Assembly (NCBI GenBank): GCA_003241645.1
Contig: QFOX01000003.1
Coordinates: 14,757-78,756 of the forward strand
Reading direction: 5' to 3'
Origin: Azospirillum brasilense
Lineage (GTDB): Bacteria; Pseudomonadota; Alphaproteobacteria; Rickettsiales; UBA3002
DNA: 64,000 nucleotides
The translations under genes were made by a program, and so were the position numbers. This document shows, in pieces, positions 60,486 to 64,000 of this stretch. Position 1 is the stretch's first letter; the number at the start of each line of letters is the position of its first letter. The notes below the pieces were generated by a model, which was given only the letters and a program-made list of their open reading frames with translations, had not been told where the DNA came from and searched no databases.

Positions 60486-60591
60486 ACATCTAGGCGTGCA
60501 GCTGTGGTCCGAATTTACGGATTTTTTCAGCTAAGGCAATGCGTTTTTATGGGTTTCTTACATTGCCGCTGAACGTTCGTTTTCTAGATGT
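60486..60591. promoter_or_regulatory. Predicted three-way-junction structure upstream of the M23 gene
   Basis: An outer 8-bp stem (ACATCTAG 60486-60493 with CTAGATGT 60584-60591) encloses two hairpins. The first is AGCTG/CAGCT (60500-60504 with 60528-60532), with inner TCCG/CGGA. The second is GGCAATG/CATTGCC (60535-60541 with 60561-60567). It lies 43 bp before the M23 start (on -) and about 100 bp upstream of the proposed str promoter (on +). The 430-bp gap 60444-60873 shows no other structure apart from that promoter. Confidence 0.5.
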
Positions 60592-60693
60592 GGTGGTTCG
60601 GTGACAGGGTGGGGGCAAGGCGTGGTGGCTGTTAAGAATTGCGCGGCGAACCTGCGGGCCCGCCAGCGGTTAAAAAAATCTTTACGAAGGCGC

Positions 60694-60721
60694 TTGACGC
60701 GGGCGCAAAAACCTCTATAAA
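60694..60721 (+). promoter_or_regulatory. Sigma-70-type promoter of the str operon
   Basis: TTGACG (60694-60699), a 16-bp spacer and TATAAA (60716-60721), followed by a G/C-rich discriminator. It lies about 150 bp upstream of rpsL, leaving a long leader. This is the best -35/-10 pair in the window and fits a strong ribosomal-protein promoter. Confidence 0.75.
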
Positions 60722-60873
60722 ACGCGCTCCCAACGCGGGGCAACCCGTGCAAAAATGTAAAAAACGCAAGCATTTGCCAGCATTTGAGCGCGATTTCCCC
60801 GTTTTGATATTAACCGCTATCGCGGCTTCGGTGCAGTGACCGGAACAACCGCGGATAAGGAAAAGGATACTCT

Positions 60874-61245
60874 ATGCCAACAATCAATCAGTTGGTCCGC
60901 AAGTCGCGCACGCCGAACGCAAAGCGTAATAAGGTGCCCGCGATGGAGGCTTGCCCTCAAAAGCGCGGCGTTTGCACCCGCGTTTACACCACTACCCCGA
61001 AAAAACCGAACTCCGCACTCCGTAAGGTCGCGAAAATCCGCCTGACCAACGGCTTCGAAGTGATCGGCTATATCCCCGGTGAAGGCCACAACCTGCAGGA
61101 GCACAGCGTTGTGCTGATCCGCGGCGGCCGCGTAAAAGATTTGCCGGGTGTGCGTTACCACATCATCCGCGGCACGCTGGATACCCAAGGTATTCCGAAG
61201 CGCCGCCAGCGCCGTTCGCACTACGGCTCGAAACGTCCGAAATAG
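60874..61245 (+). CDS. rpsL: 30S ribosomal protein S12
   Basis: S12 lies at the decoding centre and controls accuracy. The 123-aa protein has KRGVCTRVYTTTPKKPNSAL and GEGHNLQEHSVVLIRGGRV. In the classical streptomycin-resistance region, the lysines of TPKKPNS and of GRVKDLPGV are both wild type. AAGGAAAAGG lies upstream of the ATG. It is the first gene of the str operon (rpsL-rpsG-fusA-tuf). The lower GC and uniform codon use are typical of highly expressed genes. Confidence 0.99.
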   Translation: MPTINQLVRKSRTPNAKRNKVPAMEACPQKRGVCTRVYTTTPKKPNSALRKVAKIRLTNGFEVIGYIPGEGHNLQEHSVVLIRGGRVKDLPGVRYHIIRGTLDTQGIPKRRQRRSHYGSKRPK

Positions 61246-61259
61246 GTTTGAGGTAAATT

Positions 61260-61730
61260 ATGTCCCGTCGTCACGCTGCAAAAGAACGCGAAATTCTGCC
61301 GGATCCGAAGTTCGGAAACCTGGTGGTTGGCAAATTCATGAACACCATCATGTATGATGGCAACAAGGCCGCTGCTGAAGAGATCGTCTATGGTGCATTC
61401 GACATCATCGCCGAGAAAATGAAGCGCGATCCCATCGAGATCTTCAACGAAGCCATGAGCAACGTGAAGCCGAGCGTGGAAGTGCGCTCGCGTCGCGTCG
61501 GTGGTGCTACCTATCAGGTGCCGACCGAAGTACGCAGCAAGCGCCAGCAGGCGCTCGCCATCCGTTGGCTGATCATTGCCCTGCGCAACCGTGGTGAGAA
61601 GACCACCCGCCAGCGCCTCGCTGGTGAGTTGATGGATGCAGCGGCTGGCCGCGGCAACGCCATCAAGAAGCGCGAGGATACCCACCGTATGGCCGAGGCG
61701 AACAAAGCCTTCAGCCATTACCGCTGGTAG
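61260..61730 (+). CDS. rpsG: 30S ribosomal protein S7
   Basis: S7 starts assembly of the 30S head and contacts tRNA in the E site. At 156 aa it is standard bacterial length, with SRRHAAKEREILPDPKFGN, NVKPSVEVRSRRVGGATYQV and a KREDTHRMAEANKAF C-terminal segment. GAGGT lies before the ATG, 14 bp after the rpsL stop. In E. coli S7 represses its own operon; no equivalent binding site can be confirmed here. Confidence 0.99.
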   Translation: MSRRHAAKEREILPDPKFGNLVVGKFMNTIMYDGNKAAAEEIVYGAFDIIAEKMKRDPIEIFNEAMSNVKPSVEVRSRRVGGATYQVPTEVRSKRQQALAIRWLIIALRNRGEKTTRQRLAGELMDAAAGRGNAIKKREDTHRMAEANKAFSHYRW

Positions 61731-61760
61731 TTTTTAAGAATCAAGGAATCAGAGTAGACC

Positions 61761-63875
61761 ATGCCCCGTACAACCCCACTGGAAAAATACCGCAACATCG
61801 GCATTTGCGCGCACATCGATGCGGGCAAGACCACCACGACCGAGCGGATCCTTTACTACACCGGTAAGTCGCACAAGATCGGTGAAGTGCACGAAGGTGC
61901 TGCCACCATGGATTGGATGGAGCAGGAGCAGGAGCGCGGCATCACCATTACGTCGGCAGCGACCACCTGCTTCTGGCACAAGGAAGATGAGCAGTTCCGC
62001 ATCAACATCATCGATACCCCCGGCCACGTAGACTTCACCATCGAAGTAGAGCGTTCGATGCGCGTGCTCGACGGTGCCGTGACTGTGTTCGATTCCGTGG
62101 CCGGCGTTGAGCCGCAGTCGGAGACCGTATGGCGCCAGGCCGACAAATACGGCGTGCCGCGTATCTGCTACGTGAACAAGATGGATCGTACCGGTGCTGA
62201 TTTCTACCGTTGCGTGGACATGATCATCGACCGCCTCGGCGCGACGCCGCTGGTGATCCAGCTGCCGATCGGTGCAGAAGAGCATTTCCAGGGCATGATC
62301 GACCTCGTGAAAATGAAGGCCCTGATCTGGAGCGGTGAAGAGCTCGGCGCGAAATTTGACGAAGTCGAGATCCCCGCTGAGTACGCTGCCAAGGCAAAAG
62401 AATACCGCGAGAAGCTGGTTGAGACTGCCGTTGAGCAGGACGATGCGCTGCTCGAGGCTTACCTTGAAAAAGGCCAGGAGCCGTCGGAAGCCGACCTGAA
62501 GCGTTGCATCCGCGCCGGTACCGTGAAATTCGCGTTCGTGCCGATCCTCTGCGGTTCGTCGTTCAAGAACAAAGGCGTTCAGCCGATGCTGGATGCCGTG
62601 GTTGACTACCTGCCGAGCCCGCTCGATCGTGGTGCGCTGGATGGTATCAATCCCGATGCGAAAGAAGATGCGAGCGACGAAGAGAAGAAGCTGGTTCGCA
62701 AGCCCGATGACAAAGAAGCGTTGTCGCTGCTGGCGTTCAAGATCATGGACGATCCGTTCGTGGGTTCCATCACCTTCTGCCGTATCTACTCGGGCGTTCT
62801 GACCTCGGGTTCGTCGGTAGCGAACTCGACCCGCGACAAGAAAGAGCGCGTGGGCCGTATGCTGCTGATGCATGCGAACAGCCGTGAGGACATCAAAGAA
62901 GCATACGCAGGCGACATCGTGGCGCTCGCGGGCCTGAAAGATACCCGCACCGGCGACACGCTGTGCGATCCGAACAAGCCGGTGATCCTCGAGAAAATGG
63001 AATTCCCCGAGCCCGTGATCGAGCTCGCGATCGAGCCGAAATCGAAGGCCGACCAGGAGAAGCTGGGCATCGCGCTGTCGAAGTTGGCCGCTGAGGATCC
63101 GTCCTTCCGCGTGAGCACCGACCACGAGACCGGCCAGACCATCCTGAAGGGCATGGGCGAGCTGCACCTCGACATTAAAGTGGACATCCTCCGCCGTACC
63201 TACAAGGTGGATGCGAACGTGGGCGCCCCGCAAGTGGCCTACCGCGAGACCATCAGCCGCGCGTACGAAGAAGACTACACCCACAAGAAGCAGTCGGGTG
63301 GTTCGGGTCAGTTCGCGCGCGTGATCATCACCTTCGAGCCGCTGGAGCCGGGTTCGGGCTTCGTGTTCGAATCGAAAGTGGTCGGTGGTACCGTTCCGAA
63401 AGAATTCATCCCGGGTGTTGAAAAGGGCCTCGAGTCCATGCTCAACAGCGGCGTACTCGCCGGCTTCCCCGTGATCGACTTCAAAGCGACCCTCACCGAT
63501 GGTGCCTACCACGATGTGGATTCGAGCGTGATGGCGTTCGAGATCGCCGCCCGCGCTGCCTTCCGTGAAGGCATGCAGAAGGCCGGTCCGAAGCTGCTCG
63601 AGCCGATCATGAAGGTCGAAGTCGTGACCCCGGAAGATTACATGGGTGACGTGATCGGTGACCTCTCCAGCCGTCGTGGCCAGGTGCAGGGCATGGATCA
63701 GCGCGGTAACGCGCGTGTCGTGAACGCCATGGTGCCGCTGGGCTCCATGTTCGGCTACGTGAACACGCTGCGTTCGATGTCGCAAGGCCGCGCAAGCTAC
63801 AGCATGGTGTTCGACCACTACGAGGAAGTGCCCTCGAACGTGGCCGAAGAAATTAAGAAAAAAGCAGCTGCTTAA
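61761..63875 (+). CDS. fusA: Elongation factor G
   Basis: EF-G is the GTPase that drives translocation on the ribosome. The 704-aa protein has G1 AHIDAGKTTTTERIL, G3 DTPGHVDF and G4 NKMDRTGADF, then domains II-V, including the GQFARV and RGQVQGM regions. An acidic/Lys-rich stretch at about 295-320 (DAKEDASDEEKKLVRKPDD) is a common variable insertion. AAGGAA lies upstream of the ATG; rpsG ends 30 bp before and tuf starts 26 bp after. Confidence 0.99.
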   Translation: MPRTTPLEKYRNIGICAHIDAGKTTTTERILYYTGKSHKIGEVHEGAATMDWMEQEQERGITITSAATTCFWHKEDEQFRINIIDTPGHVDFTIEVERSMRVLDGAVTVFDSVAGVEPQSETVWRQADKYGVPRICYVNKMDRTGADFYRCVDMIIDRLGATPLVIQLPIGAEEHFQGMIDLVKMKALIWSGEELGAKFDEVEIPAEYAAKAKEYREKLVETAVEQDDALLEAYLEKGQEPSEADLKRCIRAGTVKFAFVPILCGSSFKNKGVQPMLDAVVDYLPSPLDRGALDGINPDAKEDASDEEKKLVRKPDDKEALSLLAFKIMDDPFVGSITFCRIYSGVLTSGSSVANSTRDKKERVGRMLLMHANSREDIKEAYAGDIVALAGLKDTRTGDTLCDPNKPVILEKMEFPEPVIELAIEPKSKADQEKLGIALSKLAAEDPSFRVSTDHETGQTILKGMGELHLDIKVDILRRTYKVDANVGAPQVAYRETISRAYEEDYTHKKQSGGSGQFARVIITFEPLEPGSGFVFESKVVGGTVPKEFIPGVEKGLESMLNSGVLAGFPVIDFKATLTDGAYHDVDSSVMAFEIAARAAFREGMQKAGPKLLEPIMKVEVVTPEDYMGDVIGDLSSRRGQVQGMDQRGNARVVNAMVPLGSMFGYVNTLRSMSQGRASYSMVFDHYEEVPSNVAEEIKKKAAA

Positions 63876-63901
63876 TACAGATAAGGAAATAGGAGTCCGT
63901 T

Positions 63902-64000
63902 ATGGCTAAGGAAAAATTTGATCGTTCCAAACCGCATTGCAACATTGGTACGATCGGTCACGTGGATCACGGCAAGACGTCGCTGACGGCAGCGATCACG
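63902..64000 (+). CDS. tuf: Elongation factor Tu, N-terminal part (3' end outside the window)
   Basis: The first 33 residues of EF-Tu are present: MAKEKFDRSKPHCNIGTIGH followed by the P-loop VDHGKTSLTAAIT. GTP-bound EF-Tu delivers aminoacyl-tRNA to the ribosome. AGGAG lies ~7 nt before the ATG. The frame runs off the window end. It continues the str operon. Confidence 0.98.
   Translation, partial: MAKEKFDRSKPHCNIGTIGHVDHGKTSLTAAIT

Noticed and set aside
60639..60839. Short plus-strand frame upstream of rpsL
   Set aside because: It spans the proposed str promoter and leader, lacks an SD and has no similarity.

Overview
The window is a dense stretch of chromosome, about 64 kb, from a GC-rich alphaproteobacterium. 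The class assignment rests on gene order and families. An ahcY gene is followed by a DivL-like tyrosine pseudokinase. There is a rodZ-like/ispG/hisS/prfA/prmC/DUF4167/clpB run (DUF4167 is an alphaproteobacterial family), an NDUFAF5-like methyltransferase next to comF and a nitrilase-family gene near ubiG and lysC, and the start of the str operon (rpsL-rpsG-fusA-tuf). I cannot fix the order from this sequence. There is no CRISPR array, rRNA operon, prophage or IS transposase; most of the window is housekeeping.

Layout. 1-4.9 kb: end of ahcY, DivL-like sensor, purU, YggT and two unknown small proteins. 4.9-8.5 kb: a pseudopilin, citrate synthase with an unusual Lys/Ala-rich N-terminus, and a MutY carrying an in-frame repeat insertion. 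8.6-15.7 kb: thiC, an AT-rich orphan membrane protein, a CoA-binding protein, a hidden 49-aa DUF2256 protein, a HerA/DUF853 ATPase, mscL, an EF-hand lipoprotein, tRNA-Gly(CCC), creA and two DUF1294 genes. 15.8-21.5 kb: a fadA-(secreted protein)-fadN-fadE beta-oxidation operon. 21.5-24.6 kb: a repeat-bearing intergenic region, a 649-aa peptidoglycan-binding-like repeat protein and a divergent NUDIX protein. 24.5-35 kb: rnd, DUF167, aspS, a CysQ-like phosphatase, paired small membrane proteins, secA, a parvulin, argJ and mutT. 35-46 kb: methyltransferases, comF, nitrilase, ubiG, rimI-like, lysC, a YiiX-type hydrolase, a FabK/NMO-like flavoprotein and ptsP. 46-55.7 kb: the ispG/hisS/prfA/prmC/clpB block. 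55.7-60.4 kb: two more pseudopilins, small secreted proteins, an alpha/beta hydrolase and an M23 endopeptidase. 60.7-64 kb: the str operon.

The most unusual content is between and inside the genes. At least four palindromic repeat families are present. One has two copies that each begin at an upstream stop codon and share a hairpin with a compensatory base-pair change. One is inserted in frame in mutY, with a 27-bp perfect match in a distant intergenic region. One forms the whole mutY/thiC divergent promoter region and supplies the mutY start codon. Other notable items are three pseudopilin paralogues with a shared C-terminal motif and Ala instead of Gly at the cleavage site, a predicted three-way-junction structure upstream of the M23 gene, and a hairpin in the tRNA-Gly leader that would sequester the tRNA acceptor strand.

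Coordinates use the start codon best supported by a Shine-Dalgarno (SD) sequence or family alignment. No database search was run; family names come from recognised motifs.
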